The translations under genes and the position numbers were made by a program. Positions 54,845-64,000 of a stretch of DNA of 64,000 nt are shown here, in pieces. Source of the DNA: Halovenus carboxidivorans (lineage in GTDB: Archaea > Halobacteriota > Halobacteria > Halobacteriales > Haloarculaceae); assembly GCF_009831575.1 (NCBI RefSeq), contig NZ_WUUT01000001.1, forward strand, positions 767,345 through 831,344, in the 5' to 3' direction. The notes beneath the pieces are model-generated. The model made no database searches and was not told where the DNA came from. It was given only the letters and a program-made list of their open reading frames with translations. Numbering within the stretch: the stretch's first letter is position 1; the number at the start of each line of letters is the position of its first letter.

Positions 54845-56937
54845 AGTTTCTCCTGGTCCAGTGTGAGCCGCAGGTCGACCGCTGTCGCTCCCTCGGGCTG
54901 TGCGACGACGGGGTTGATATCGAGTTCGGTGATCGCCGGGAAGTCGGTCACGAGCTGTGAGACCCGCTGAATCGTCTCGACCAGCGCCGCCCTGTCCGCC
55001 GGTGTCCGGCCCCGAGCGCCCGACAGCAGCGGCGCCGATTTGATCTCACCGAGCATCGCACGCGCCTCTGACCCGGCGACCGGGGCGACCCGGAAGGCGG
55101 TGTCCTCCATCACCTCGACGAAGATGCCGCCGAGTCCGAACATGACCAGCGGGCCGAACTGCGGGTCCCGAGAGACGCCGATGATCGTCTCCGTTCCCTC
55201 GTCGAGATCCACCATCTCCTGGATCTGGACGCCGACGATGGAGCCGTCCGGCTGGTAGTTCCGCGCCCGGACGACGATGTCCTCGTAGGTGTCGCGGACG
55301 GCCTCCTGTGGGACGCCGACCTCGACGCCGCCGATGTCTGATTTGTGGCTGATGTCCGGGCTGACGATCTTCATGACGACCTCACCCCCGATCTCTCGGG
55401 CGACGCGCTCCGCGTCTCCCGGGCTGTCGACGACCTCGCCCTGTGGCGTCGAGATGCCGTACGCGTCGAGCAGATCCATCGACTCGACGCCGAGGTGCGT
55501 GCGCCCGCGCTCGACCGCCGAGGTGAGAATCTCCCGCGCCCGGTCGTACTCCACGTCGAACGTCGTCGGCTCGACGGGGTCGTGGTCCCGAATCGCCGCG
55601 TACTCCCGGAGCGCGTCCAGACTCCGGACCGCTCTGGCTGGATCGAAGTAGGTGGGAATCCCGGCCTCCCGCAGCGTCGCCGCGGCCGCGTCGGTCCCGG
55701 ACCCGCCCATCAGCGTCGCGGCGACCGGCGTGGCGTACTCCGCCTGCAGGCGAACCGTTTCATCGGCGAGCGCCTCGAAGGATAGCGTTGCCGTGGGGCA
55801 GGCGAGCACGACCGCCATCCCGACTCCCGGATCAGACAGGGCGATCTCGATGGCCGTCGCGAACCGCTCGACATCGGCGTCACCGATCACGTCCACCGGG
55901 TTGAAGATGTTCGCCTCGCTCGGCAGCGCCTCGGAGAGGCGGTCTAACGTCTCGTCCTCGAACTCCGCGAGCCGTAGCGCCGCGTCGCCGACGGCGTCGG
56001 TCGTCATCACGCCAGGGCCGCCCGCGTTGGTGACGATAGCGACGCCGTCGCCGTCCGGGAGTGGCTGTCCGTCGAGAATCGAGGCGAAATCGAACAACTC
56101 CTGAACGGTATCGACGCGGAGGACGCCCGCCTGCTTGAATCCGGCTTCGTAGGCCTCGTCGCTGCCGGCGATGGCCCCGGTGTGCGAGGCCGCGGCCGAG
56201 GCTCCGGCCTCCGTTCGGCCGGACTTCACGGTGACAATCGGCGTCTCCCGTGTCACCTCCCGCGCGGCTTCGATGAACTCCCGGCCGTCGGCCACGTCTT
56301 CGAGATAGCCGAGGATCACGTCTGTCTCCGGGTCGTCGCCCCACTCGCGGACGAAATCCGACTCGTCGAGGACGGCCTTGTTCCCCAGCGAGACGATGTC
56401 GCGGAAGCCGATCTCGCGGTCGCCGGCCCAGTCCAGCACGGCCGTGATGAAAGCGCCGGACTGGCTCATGAAGGAGATTGTCCCCGGCGTCGCCGTCCGC
56501 GGGCCGAAGGTGGCGTTCATCCCGACGCCGGTGCTCATCACCCCCAGCGAGTTCGGCCCGACGACGTTGAGGTCGTGCTCTGTCGCAATCTCGACGAGTT
56601 CTGCCTCCCGCGCGGAGCCGTCGCTTCCCGCTTCGCTGAACCCGGCCGTGACGACGACGACGTTCTCGATGCCCGCCCGGGCGGCGTCGCGCACGACATC
56701 GACCGCGACGGTAGCGGGGACGACGACGATTGCCACGTCGACGTTTTCGAGGTCAGTCAACGAGTCGTGACAGTCCAGGCCGAGTACCTCCTCCTGGTTC
56801 GGGTTGACGGCGACGGTCTCTCCCTCGAACTCCGCGAGCAGGTTGCTGGTTATCGCGTATCCGACGGTCCCGGTCTCCTCGGAGGCGCCGACGACCGCGA
56901 CCCGTTGCGGAGCGAACAGCGTGGATAGCTCACCCAT
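54841..56937 (-). CDS. acd: ADP-forming acetyl/acyl-CoA synthetase
   Basis: 698 residues, alpha and beta parts fused. It makes acetate (or other acid) plus ATP from acyl-CoA, ADP and phosphate in archaea. The CoA-binding domain has VVGASEETGTVGYAI, the active-site His is in SHTGAIAGS, and the C-terminal ATP-grasp half has VVMKIVSPDISHKSDIGGV and TELDINPVV. Starts: ATG 56937 is preferred; a GTG one codon earlier exists. Confidence 0.92.
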   Translation of the reverse strand: MGELSTLFAPQRVAVVGASEETGTVGYAITSNLLAEFEGETVAVNPNQEEVLGLDCHDSLTDLENVDVAIVVVPATVAVDVVRDAARAGIENVVVVTAGFSEAGSDGSAREAELVEIATEHDLNVVGPNSLGVMSTGVGMNATFGPRTATPGTISFMSQSGAFITAVLDWAGDREIGFRDIVSLGNKAVLDESDFVREWGDDPETDVILGYLEDVADGREFIEAAREVTRETPIVTVKSGRTEAGASAAASHTGAIAGSDEAYEAGFKQAGVLRVDTVQELFDFASILDGQPLPDGDGVAIVTNAGGPGVMTTDAVGDAALRLAEFEDETLDRLSEALPSEANIFNPVDVIGDADVERFATAIEIALSDPGVGMAVVLACPTATLSFEALADETVRLQAEYATPVAATLMGGSGTDAAAATLREAGIPTYFDPARAVRSLDALREYAAIRDHDPVEPTTFDVEYDRAREILTSAVERGRTHLGVESMDLLDAYGISTPQGEVVDSPGDAERVAREIGGEVVMKIVSPDISHKSDIGGVEVGVPQEAVRDTYEDIVVRARNYQPDGSIVGVQIQEMVDLDEGTETIIGVSRDPQFGPLVMFGLGGIFVEVMEDTAFRVAPVAGSEARAMLGEIKSAPLLSGARGRTPADRAALVETIQRVSQLVTDFPAITELDINPVVAQPEGATAVDLRLTLDQEKL

Positions 56938-57080
56938 CACCCGGGGCTTCGACCGGCCGCCGATTATATGTTCGGCTCGTTTTCATTTCCGCCGCGTTCC
57001 CTCGGCTCCTCTGCGAGACGGCCCGACCGTTTCCTTTCTCTCGACCGACAAATAAATCTCCGTTCGGGCCAAGTACAGCT

Positions 57081-58019
57081 ATGTTCGGGTTCGACCGCCC
57101 TCCGGAGGAACAGGCGAAGGTGGCAGACGCAGACTGTTCCGATCTGACTGTTCTCGTGACCGGATCGACCAGCGGCATCGGGCGCGTTGGGGCCCGTTCG
57201 CTGGGCCGACTCGGCGCGCACGTGATCGTTCACGGCCGCGACACCGAGGCCGGCAGGGAGGCCGTCGACGAAATCGACGCCACCGACGGCACCGCGGAGT
57301 TCATTCGCGCGGACTTCACAGACCCCGACGAGATTTCTGCACTCGCTGACGGCGTTCGCGAGTCCGTGGACCGCCTCGACGTTCTCTGTAACAACGCCGG
57401 CGGGCTCTTCCAGACGACCGAGCCGACCGAACTGGGCGTCGACCCGGCCTTTCAGGTCAACCACCTCGCACCGTACCAGTTGACGGCCGAGCTTCTGGAC
57501 ACGCTCGGTCCGGGGAGCCGCGTCGTCACCACCTCTTCGCTCGCCCACCGCGGGACGACGTTGAATCTCGACGAACTGCTGGCGGTGACGGGGCTGTCGA
57601 CGGTGGCCGCCTACTGTCGCTCGAAACTGGCGAACGTCCAGTTCGCGGCCGAACTGGCCCGCCGCCTCGCGGCCGCGGACAGAGCGGTCACCTCCAACTC
57701 CTTCCATCCGGGCGTGATCCCCGGCAGCGAGTTCGGCCGGGCGTTTCCCGGCGTCAGCACGGAGCTGTGGCAGTTGTTCGATCAGTCGCCGTTCACCGAG
57801 TCCGTCGAGGAGGGCGCCGCGACGATGGTCTATCTCGCCGTCTCCGAGGACGTGGCCGAGACGACGGGTGCGTACTTCGCGCGCCGCCGCGAACACAGAC
57901 CCTCCGCCGCCGCCCGCGACCGCGAGACACAGCGCAGACTCTGGGAACGCAGCGCACAGATTCTCGGGATCGAAGAGCCGCTCGCGGCGTACGCCGACGC
58001 TGCCGGGCCCTCACGGTAG
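57081..58019 (+). CDS. Short-chain dehydrogenase/reductase
   Basis: A 312-residue classical or extended SDR, close to the retinol-dehydrogenase-like/WW-domain oxidoreductase type. TGSTSGIG (cofactor), NNAGG, the S in TTSSLAH and the Y-x3-K pair (YCRSK) are all present. AAATAAAT centred 27 bases before the ATG supports a leaderless start. Substrate unknown. Confidence 0.88.
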   Translation: MFGFDRPPEEQAKVADADCSDLTVLVTGSTSGIGRVGARSLGRLGAHVIVHGRDTEAGREAVDEIDATDGTAEFIRADFTDPDEISALADGVRESVDRLDVLCNNAGGLFQTTEPTELGVDPAFQVNHLAPYQLTAELLDTLGPGSRVVTTSSLAHRGTTLNLDELLAVTGLSTVAAYCRSKLANVQFAAELARRLAAADRAVTSNSFHPGVIPGSEFGRAFPGVSTELWQLFDQSPFTESVEEGAATMVYLAVSEDVAETTGAYFARRREHRPSAAARDRETQRRLWERSAQILGIEEPLAAYADAAGPSR

Positions 58020-58073
58020 CTCGGCATATCACCGGCGTCGTGGCCGTTCGAAAAAAGCGCTATCGAGTAGCCG

Positions 58074-60755
58074 TCACTCGGTCGTCCCGCCGTCGGCCGC
58101 AGCGGTCTCGCCGGCGGGGGCGGACTCCTCCTCGGCGTCTTCCGGGAAGTATCCCGACGGACCGAAGTACCGCGTCCAGAGGACCAAAAGCGAGGGCAGG
58201 ATCAGAACGCTCGCGAGGAACGCGTAGATGATCGTCAGCCCGGTGATGATCCCGAACTGCTGGAGCACCGGCAGGATCGCGAAGACGAGGGTTCCGAATC
58301 CGCCGACGGTCGTCGCCGCGCTCCCGAGCAGCGCCCCGCCGGTCCCGGTGACGGTCGTCTCCATGGCGTCCCAGACGTTGCCCTGTCTCCGGAGTTCGAG
58401 TTCGTACCGCGAGCTCACGTGGATGCTGTAGGCGATTCCCAGTCCGATCGTCAGCGAGGTGATCGTCCCGGTCAGCGCGTTGAACGGGATGTCGAGCAGC
58501 CACATCGACCCGAGGATCCAACTCACCGAGAACACCACGGGCAACAGCGTGACGACGCCCAGCGACGCCTGGCTTCCGGTCAGCCGATACGCGAGTGCCA
58601 GGAAGATGAACACCGCCACGAGGGTGATGATCAGCCCCTGGATCACCGTATCGAGCAGGGCCTGCTCGGTCTCGTACTGGATGATCCGCTGTCCGGTCGC
58701 GGACACGTCGAGTTCACCGTTGCTGTTGTCTTCGATGGTCTCCGCCGTCTCGCGGAGATCACTGGTGATCTCCGACCCCGACGCGCTGCTTTTCAGCGCG
58801 ACGGTCAGCCGGACGGCCTCGTACTCGCCGGCGTCGTTGCGGTAGATGACCTCCGAGGCGCTCGGGTTCAACTCCAGTAGCTGTCCGTACAGCGCGGAGA
58901 CGTTCTCCTTCGGCACCAGTGTCGCTATCTCCTGAGGCGAGGGGTTCTGTGCGCCCGAGGACGCGACGAAGTTCGCCGTGAAGTTGCTCCGCGGATTCTC
59001 GGCGGCGGTCCGCTGCATGACCGTCAGCGGCGACTGGATGTCGGGTTCGCCGTTCGCGAGTTTGAACGTCGTCTCCCGCTGTTCGAGGTCGGTCGCCGCC
59101 TCGTTGAGTCTCACGAGCGTCTGCTCGTTCGTGACGTTGCCGCGTATCAGCAGTTCCCCGTTGTTGGTCTCCTGCTGGAAGTTCGACGAGATGAACTCCA
59201 GATCCTCCTTGGCCTGGTACTCGCCGGGTGCGAACGGCTCAGGCAGGCTCTGTGTCCACTCCGGCGGACTGTCGGCGAGGAAATCCTCCTGCTGGAAACT
59301 GGTATCGATCTGTGTCGCCCCAGCAGCGCCGCCGATTGTCAGAAGCAGCGTTACCGCGACGACGCCGACCGGGAACCGTCGGGCGGCGGTGGCACCGCTC
59401 GCGAGCAGTCGCGAGAAGACCGAGCCGCCGGTCCCGAAGGCCCGTTTCTGCCGGTCGAGTCCGTACGATTCGAGCACGGTATCGATCTCGATTTTCAGCG
59501 CCGGAATCAACGCCCCGAAGATGAGCAGCGCCGCGACGACACCGAAGGCGCTGACGATACCGAAATCACGGAGCGGGCCGATGGGGCTGGTCAGATTTGC
59601 CAGGAAGCCGATTGCCGCCGTCGCGGTCACCCAGACCAGCGCCGCCCCGACGCCGCCGAGGGCGACCGCCATCGACCGCCTGATGCTCTCGTCGTCGCTG
59701 TTGGTGCGCTGCTCGCGGTGGCGCATGAAGACGTGAATCGCGTAGTCGATAGACAGCCCGATCAACAGCACCGGCACTGACAGGAGCAGTTGGTTGAACG
59801 CGACGCCGGTCCAGCCCATGAAGCCGAAGGTCCAGATCAACACGGCGAAGATGCCAACCACGCCGAGGATGATATCCAGCAGATCACGATAGGCGACCGC
59901 CAGTGCGAGCACGACGAACAACAGCGCCATCGGACCGACGATAGCACCGCTGTCCTCTAGCGACTGGTCGATCTCCTGGAAGATGACCCCGGCACCGAAG
60001 ACCGTGTACTCCTGGTCGCGGTCCTCGGCCAGATCCCGTATCTCTAGCTGGGCGTCCGTGACGTTGCTCGCGAACCCGTTCGGTGAGTTGACGGCGCCGC
60101 CGAAGGTCTGCTGGCGAACGATTGTCACGCGGGCCGAGGCCGTCGTCGACCCCGGTTCGTAGCTGTTCGCCATCAGCGATAGCGCCTGGGAGTTGCTCCC
60201 CTCCCGGAGCACCCCTCTCTCGCCGGTCAGCAGGTCCTCGAGCGTCCACGGACTGTCGTCGATGCGCTCGATTGCGGCAATCTGCTCCTCGATGGCCGGC
60301 GGTTGCCGCTGTGCCTGCCGGCGCTGCTGGTCGCCTCCAGACTGCCCGCCGGCCTGCTGGCGGGCGCGCGCCTCGCGCTGGAGCTGTGCCTGTGCGACGA
60401 CGTTCTCGACGCCGAAGATCGGATTCTCGGCGACCAGCGTCTCGTTTATCGACTCCCTCCGGAGAATCTCCTGCTGGAGTTGCAGCGAGTCGATCAGCGC
60501 CTCCTGCGTGAGCACGTTCTCGCCGCGCTGGACGATCTGTACGGTCGTCGTGTTACTGCCGCTCTGGAAGTTCGTCTCGATGTAGCTGCTCGCCTCCTGA
60601 GCGTCGGATTCGGTCTCGAACTGGCCCGTGCTGGAGTCCTGCTCGACCATCCCTGCCCCGACGCCGATCCCGGCCGTCAGGAGCAGCATCACGACGATAA
60701 TTGTCTTGCTGTACGTCGTCAGTACGTCGGCAACGCGCTGGGGAAGATCGCTCAC
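58074..60755 (-). CDS. MMPL/RND-superfamily membrane exporter
   Basis: 893 residues starting at GTG 60755. Two repeated halves: an N-terminal helix, an external domain (about 40-255) and a six-helix bundle with GLSIDYAIHVFMRHRE, then a second helix (about 470), external domain (about 490-690) and a bundle with GLGIAYSIHVSSRYE. These match MMPL transport motifs. The first external domain has a Gln-rich stretch (RQQAGGQSGGDQQRRQAQ). Substrate possibly lipid or pigment; unproven. Confidence 0.85.
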   Translation of the reverse strand: MSDLPQRVADVLTTYSKTIIVVMLLLTAGIGVGAGMVEQDSSTGQFETESDAQEASSYIETNFQSGSNTTTVQIVQRGENVLTQEALIDSLQLQQEILRRESINETLVAENPIFGVENVVAQAQLQREARARQQAGGQSGGDQQRRQAQRQPPAIEEQIAAIERIDDSPWTLEDLLTGERGVLREGSNSQALSLMANSYEPGSTTASARVTIVRQQTFGGAVNSPNGFASNVTDAQLEIRDLAEDRDQEYTVFGAGVIFQEIDQSLEDSGAIVGPMALLFVVLALAVAYRDLLDIILGVVGIFAVLIWTFGFMGWTGVAFNQLLLSVPVLLIGLSIDYAIHVFMRHREQRTNSDDESIRRSMAVALGGVGAALVWVTATAAIGFLANLTSPIGPLRDFGIVSAFGVVAALLIFGALIPALKIEIDTVLESYGLDRQKRAFGTGGSVFSRLLASGATAARRFPVGVVAVTLLLTIGGAAGATQIDTSFQQEDFLADSPPEWTQSLPEPFAPGEYQAKEDLEFISSNFQQETNNGELLIRGNVTNEQTLVRLNEAATDLEQRETTFKLANGEPDIQSPLTVMQRTAAENPRSNFTANFVASSGAQNPSPQEIATLVPKENVSALYGQLLELNPSASEVIYRNDAGEYEAVRLTVALKSSASGSEITSDLRETAETIEDNSNGELDVSATGQRIIQYETEQALLDTVIQGLIITLVAVFIFLALAYRLTGSQASLGVVTLLPVVFSVSWILGSMWLLDIPFNALTGTITSLTIGLGIAYSIHVSSRYELELRRQGNVWDAMETTVTGTGGALLGSAATTVGGFGTLVFAILPVLQQFGIITGLTIIYAFLASVLILPSLLVLWTRYFGPSGYFPEDAEEESAPAGETAAADGGTTE

Positions 60756-60963
60756 GGTTGCCCTCCGTAGACACTGCCGGCACTCTCTCTCATTCTGTCA
60801 TTCGATGACTCGTGTTGTCCGCCTAAATATCTGTTGTTAATGTCCTACTTACAGCGTTTCAGACTCCGAGAGGCCGTTTCGGTTCCGGTAAATATCGGCG
60901 GATTCAGGCAGTGAGGCGGCGGTTGACGGGACACTTTTGCCGGCGGCCCGCGTGTGGTGGGGT

Positions 60964-61845
60964 GTGACCGAGACAGTTCGCGCGAACGGCATCGAGTTCG
61001 GGTATCACCGCCGCGGCGATGGAGACCGACTGGCGCTTTGCCTCCACGGGTTTCCAGACGACGCGCGCTCGCTGGCCCCGATCACCGAGCGACTCGCAGC
61101 CGAGGGATTCACGACCGTCTCGCCGTATCTCCGTGGCTACGGGCCGACAGATCCGGCTCCCGACGGTGACTACTCCGCCGGCGCGCTCGGACGGGACGCG
61201 CTCGCACTCGCCGAGGCGATGCTCGAACGGGAGGGCTGTTCGGAAGCGGTCCTGATCGGCCACGACTGGGGGGCCGTCGCCGGCTACGCGGCGGCCCGGC
61301 AGGACCCGGAGCGGTTCTCTCACCTCGTGACCATGGCGGTCCCGCCGGGGTTTTCCGCCGAGTTGCTGCGCTCGCCGCGGCAACTGCTTCGGAGCTGGTA
61401 CGTCTGGCTGTTCCAGTTCCCCGGCGTTGCCGAGCGCGTCCTCGCGGCCGAGGAGTTCGCCCTGATCGAGCAGTTGTGGCGGCTCTGGAGTCCCGGCTGG
61501 CAGTACGACGAGGACCATCTCGCCGGAGTGATCGAGACGTTCCAGACCGACGGCACCCCCGAGGCCGCCTTGCAGTACTACCGGCAGTTCGTCAATCCGA
61601 CGGTCAAAGATCTCGCCCGCAACGGCCCGCCCAGTCGCGATTCGCTCCCGTCTATCGACGTTCCGGGGCTGGTGATCGCCGGCGAGCGCGACGGCTGTGT
61701 CGGCGCTGAACTCTTCGAGGACGCCGACACGCTGTTCACTGCGGACTGCCGGGTGCTCAAGATCCGGGAGGCGGGCCATTTCATGCACCGAGAACGACCC
61801 GCCGTCGTCGGCGAGGAGATCATCTCGTTTCTCGGAGCGGACTGA
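60964..61845 (+). CDS. Epoxide-hydrolase-like alpha/beta hydrolase
   Basis: 293 residues from GTG 60964. The oxyanion motif is HGFPDDA, the nucleophile is an Asp in GHDWGAVAGY, and the His is in AGHFMHRERP. An Asp nucleophile points to epoxide hydrolase or haloalkane-dehalogenase chemistry rather than esterase. A cap with W and Y residues is present (about 150-200). Substrate unknown. Confidence 0.85.
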   Translation: MTETVRANGIEFGYHRRGDGDRLALCLHGFPDDARSLAPITERLAAEGFTTVSPYLRGYGPTDPAPDGDYSAGALGRDALALAEAMLEREGCSEAVLIGHDWGAVAGYAAARQDPERFSHLVTMAVPPGFSAELLRSPRQLLRSWYVWLFQFPGVAERVLAAEEFALIEQLWRLWSPGWQYDEDHLAGVIETFQTDGTPEAALQYYRQFVNPTVKDLARNGPPSRDSLPSIDVPGLVIAGERDGCVGAELFEDADTLFTADCRVLKIREAGHFMHRERPAVVGEEIISFLGAD

Positions 61846-61855
61846 CCGCCCCACA

Positions 61856-62029
61856 TCACCGCTTCGCTTCGGTGTCGACGACCAACTCCGCGGGCACCGT
61901 GAGCCACGCGGTCGGGGGGACGGTCCCCGCCGGATCGCGGTCCTCGACCAGCGTCACTGTCCCGGAATCCTCGTCGGCCATCAGTTCGAGACTCCGTTCG
62001 GTCCGGTTCGGGGAGGGCGCTGTGGACAT
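61856..62029 (-). CDS. Small DUF7511-type protein
   Basis: 57 residues from ATG 62029. A single domain of beta character (SGTVTLVEDRD and AWLTVPAELVVD). Known only from haloarchaea. Convergent with the hydrolase gene. Confidence 0.55.
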   Translation of the reverse strand: MSTAPSPNRTERSLELMADEDSGTVTLVEDRDPAGTVPPTAWLTVPAELVVDTEAKR

Positions 62030-62189
62030 TGTATCTGTGTCTTCGCCCACCAACATCGTATAACGACGTGCTAGGAGTGCAGACGGAGGCCACTACGATA
62101 TCTAGCTACCACGACCTGCCACTCGGTACGACACCAAATACCACATGACCGACCGACGAGACAGATCTACGACCCGGCGGGTCGCGGAG

Positions 62190-62561
62190 CTATTCGCAAT
62201 TCTCGCTTTCTTCGCGTATCCACGCGGCCAACTCCTCGCCCGGGACGAAGCCGTCGTCTCTCCGCGCCACCGGTTCTCCGTCGACGAACAGCACCAGAAG
62301 CGGGACGCGCCGAACGTCGAATCGCTCGATCAACGGCGGATCGTCCCTGGGGTTGACGAAGCCGATGTCGATTCCGAGTTCCCGTCCGACGTTGCCGACC
62401 ACCGGCTCCATGCTCTGACAGAGGCCACAACCGTTCGTGTAGAACTCGACGAGTGCGGTCTCCGCGCCTGCAACGAACTCGTCTAACTCACTCTCGTCCG
62501 CGAGTTGTGCTGGCCGGTGCTGATCCGTCGCAGGGGTCGTATCGGCGTCTGCGGTTGTCAT
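62190..62561 (-). CDS. Thioredoxin-family protein with CGLC active site
   Basis: 123 residues. The fold is shown by ETALVEFYTNGCGLCQSMEP, RRVPLLVLFVDGEPV (cis-Pro after V) and a final helix. The active site is CGLC instead of CGPC, so it is probably a reducing or regulatory paralogue. A 45-residue N-terminal extension lacks a signal peptide, so it is cytoplasmic. Confidence 0.8.
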   Translation of the reverse strand: MTTADADTTPATDQHRPAQLADESELDEFVAGAETALVEFYTNGCGLCQSMEPVVGNVGRELGIDIGFVNPRDDPPLIERFDVRRVPLLVLFVDGEPVARRDDGFVPGEELAAWIREESENCE

Positions 62562-62640
62562 ACCCGTTTTTGTCGCTGCGGGCGTCTAAACGCTTCGTCG
62601 GGGGACAACTGTCTTGCTGACCGAGCACGAAGCAACCACA

Positions 62641-63117
62641 ATGAGCGACGACAGCGGCGACCTCTCGCCGGCGGAACTGGCCGAGTACTGCAGGACGCAG
62701 GCGGGGCTGCTCGCGGGCCGTACGGAGACTATCGCCGCCGAGACCGACGAGCTACTGGACGAGATCGACGAGGACATCGCGGTCATGCGCGACCGACTGG
62801 AGGGTGAGCCAGGCGATTCCGACGCGTCCGCTGACTCCTCGCGGACGGACGAAACAGCCGACGCCGCCGCCGAACTGGAGCAACTGGAAGCCGATATCGA
62901 GCAGCGACAGGCTGTCGCCGAGGCGAACCGGGCACGGATGGCGGCCATCCGGGACCTCTCCGAGAACTACGCCGAGCTCGCGGCCGACCTCGACACTGTC
63001 GACGGCGAACAGGAGGCACTCGAACGGATCGTCGCGTTCGAGCAAGAGCACGACGCGTCCGCCTACTTCGACGACCGCCAGACGCTACTCGAAGCCGTCG
63101 CGGAATCGAACAGCTAG
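62641..63117 (+). CDS. Acidic coiled-coil protein
   Basis: 158 residues, almost all helix; coiled coils at about 15-60 and 82-135, separated by an Asp/Ser/Glu-rich linker. No signal peptide, no membrane helix. Haloarchaea have such proteins of unknown role. Confidence 0.6.
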   Translation: MSDDSGDLSPAELAEYCRTQAGLLAGRTETIAAETDELLDEIDEDIAVMRDRLEGEPGDSDASADSSRTDETADAAAELEQLEADIEQRQAVAEANRARMAAIRDLSENYAELAADLDTVDGEQEALERIVAFEQEHDASAYFDDRQTLLEAVAESNS

Positions 63118-63136
63118 CTGTCGGGGTGTTCAACCG

Positions 63137-63337
63137 TCAGTGGTCGTGTTCGTGCCATCCGACCTGCGGTGCGAAGTGCAACCTGTGGTCCGTCCCGTCT
63201 GTCGTGACGATTATCGTGTCGATTCCCTCGGTGGGGCTCTCTTCTGTCTCTACCTGTTCGAAGGTATCGCTCCCGCGCAGTTCGTCGACTTCACTCGACG
63301 TGAGTGGTCGGTTCGGAAGGACATCACTCAGTGCCAT
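63137..63337 (-). CDS. Small hypothetical protein
   Basis: 66 residues from ATG 63337. Contains FEQVETEESPTEGIDTIIVTTDG and a C-terminal His cluster (GWHEHDH), which may bind a metal. Convergent with the coiled-coil gene. Upstream codons stay open but the ATG at 63337 fits haloarchaeal composition best. Confidence 0.55.
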   Translation of the reverse strand: MALSDVLPNRPLTSSEVDELRGSDTFEQVETEESPTEGIDTIIVTTDGTDHRLHFAPQVGWHEHDH

Positions 63338-63457
63338 GCCCACGGGTACGCCCCGCCGGATATATCCGTGGTCCGGTTCGCTCTCCGTTTTCCGGCTACC
63401 GACGCTGCAAACCGGTGTCGACCCCGGCACCGAGTACGTCGCAGTGTCCGATCGCCG

Positions 63458-63694
63458 CTACGGTTTCCAGTCGATTTCGATCCTGACGGTCTCACGACTC
63501 CCGCGGAATCGGGATTGCTTCTCGACGACATCGATCCGGTAACTCACCGTCTCTGACGGCGTGAGTACAACGTTCTTGTTGCCGACGCGGACTTTCATCT
63601 CTTCGCCGGACCGCAGTTCCTCCGCCAGGTCGGTCAGTCGCTCGGCGACGGCAGCCCTGTCCATCCGCTCGGCGTTTGTCGTTTGATCCGCCAT
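63458..63694 (-). CDS. amphi-Trp domain protein
   Basis: 78 residues. The pattern VAERLTDLAEELRSGEEMKV, then SYRIDVVEK and the closing VRIEIDWKP (terminal Trp) defines the amphi-Trp family, a small haloarchaeal group of unknown function. Confidence 0.8.
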   Translation of the reverse strand: MADQTTNAERMDRAAVAERLTDLAEELRSGEEMKVRVGNKNVVLTPSETVSYRIDVVEKQSRFRGSRETVRIEIDWKP

Positions 63695-63829
63695 ACACGT
63701 TCAATGGGATAACCAGTGGTTGTTATGATGGGCTTACGTCACCCCGCTCCACCGTTCCCGCCGATTGTCGCCATCAGCGGCGCCCATCGGGAGTGATGCC
63801 TTTTTATCCGCTATCGAGTTAGCCTCGGC

Positions 63830-64000
63830 ATGGATCCGATCCAGGTGCTTCAGGACGGCGCAGTTCGTGTCTCGGAGGCGACGTACGCGGTCTGCCGAAC
63901 CGACCACAGCCATCCAGCGGCGTTCGCGACGATCCGGGACGAGACCGAGACCACGCTCATCATCGAAGAGAGCGAGGTCGGGAGCCTCGACGCCGAGACC
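63830..64000 (+). CDS. 5' end of a protein with ACT-like start (truncated by window edge)
   Basis: 57 residues visible (VLQDGAVRVSEATYAVCRT, then AFATIRDETETTLIIEESEVG). The alternating strands resemble the small ACT-domain (CASTOR-like) family, but this is by appearance only. A TTTTTATCC element centred 26 bases before ATG 63830 suggests a leaderless start. Confidence 0.4.
   Translation, partial: MDPIQVLQDGAVRVSEATYAVCRTDHSHPAAFATIRDETETTLIIEESEVGSLDAET

Overview
The window is a piece of a halophilic archaeal (class Halobacteria) chromosome. Evidence: high GC with strong G/C at third codon positions, very acidic proteins, an archaeal TFB, an archaeal RNase P subunit (Rnp3), a HalX-type response regulator, haloarchaeal families (DUF1102, DUF5305, DUF7344, DUF5820, DUF7511, amphi-Trp), archaetidylserine synthase, and TATA-like boxes centred about 26-30 bases before many start codons (leaderless transcripts). 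I see no rRNA, CRISPR array, insertion sequence or replication origin. Genus cannot be fixed from the sequence alone.

Layout. 0-4.8 kb: end of a class I glutamine amidotransferase, an F420-type luciferase-like oxidoreductase, a UPF1-like helicase with a DbpA-like N-terminus, and a RIO/Bud32-like kinase. 5.0-14.0 kb: a lower-GC accessory block with a HalX regulator, a secreted single-pass protein paired with a rhomboid protease, a DUF7344 regulator, a family of short secreted proteins (one broken), a SipW/ER-type signal peptidase and a DUF5305 protein. I read this as a surface-protein export and processing locus resembling bacterial SipW-TasA/CalY systems; it is the best candidate in the window for an incompletely described system. 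14.0-24.7 kb: housekeeping (pssA, glycerate 2-kinase, exosome-associated RNA-binding protein, rnp3, gshA, uvrB, a hydrolase, TFB). 25.0-31.1 kb: a PhnDCE-type ABC transporter, an inositol monophosphatase-family enzyme and gatCA. 31-45 kb: a FixI-like copper ATPase, a threonine-synthase-like enzyme, a PRC-barrel protein beside a TrkA-N/DHH protein, a tRNA-Lys with a duplicated 3' end, UbiA- and PrsW-family membrane enzymes, and a condensation-domain gene split by one TGA. 45.1-52.9 kb: a complete PrkA-PrkA-YeaH-SpoVR operon. 52.9-64 kb: small proteins, an ADP-forming acyl-CoA synthetase with its P-loop/DRTGG partner, an SDR, an MMPL/RND exporter, an epoxide-hydrolase-like enzyme, a thioredoxin-like protein and several small haloarchaeal proteins; the last gene runs off the edge.

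How parts fit together: PhnD/C/E form one importer; the two PrkA kinases, YeaH and SpoVR overlap or nearly abut and are surely co-expressed; GatC and GatA belong to the tRNA-dependent amidotransferase (GatB is elsewhere); the small SH3-like gene, the RNA-binding protein and Rnp3 form an RNA-processing operon. In the accessory block the signal peptidase would mature the short secreted proteins and the rhomboid may cleave its single-pass neighbour; both statements are inference.
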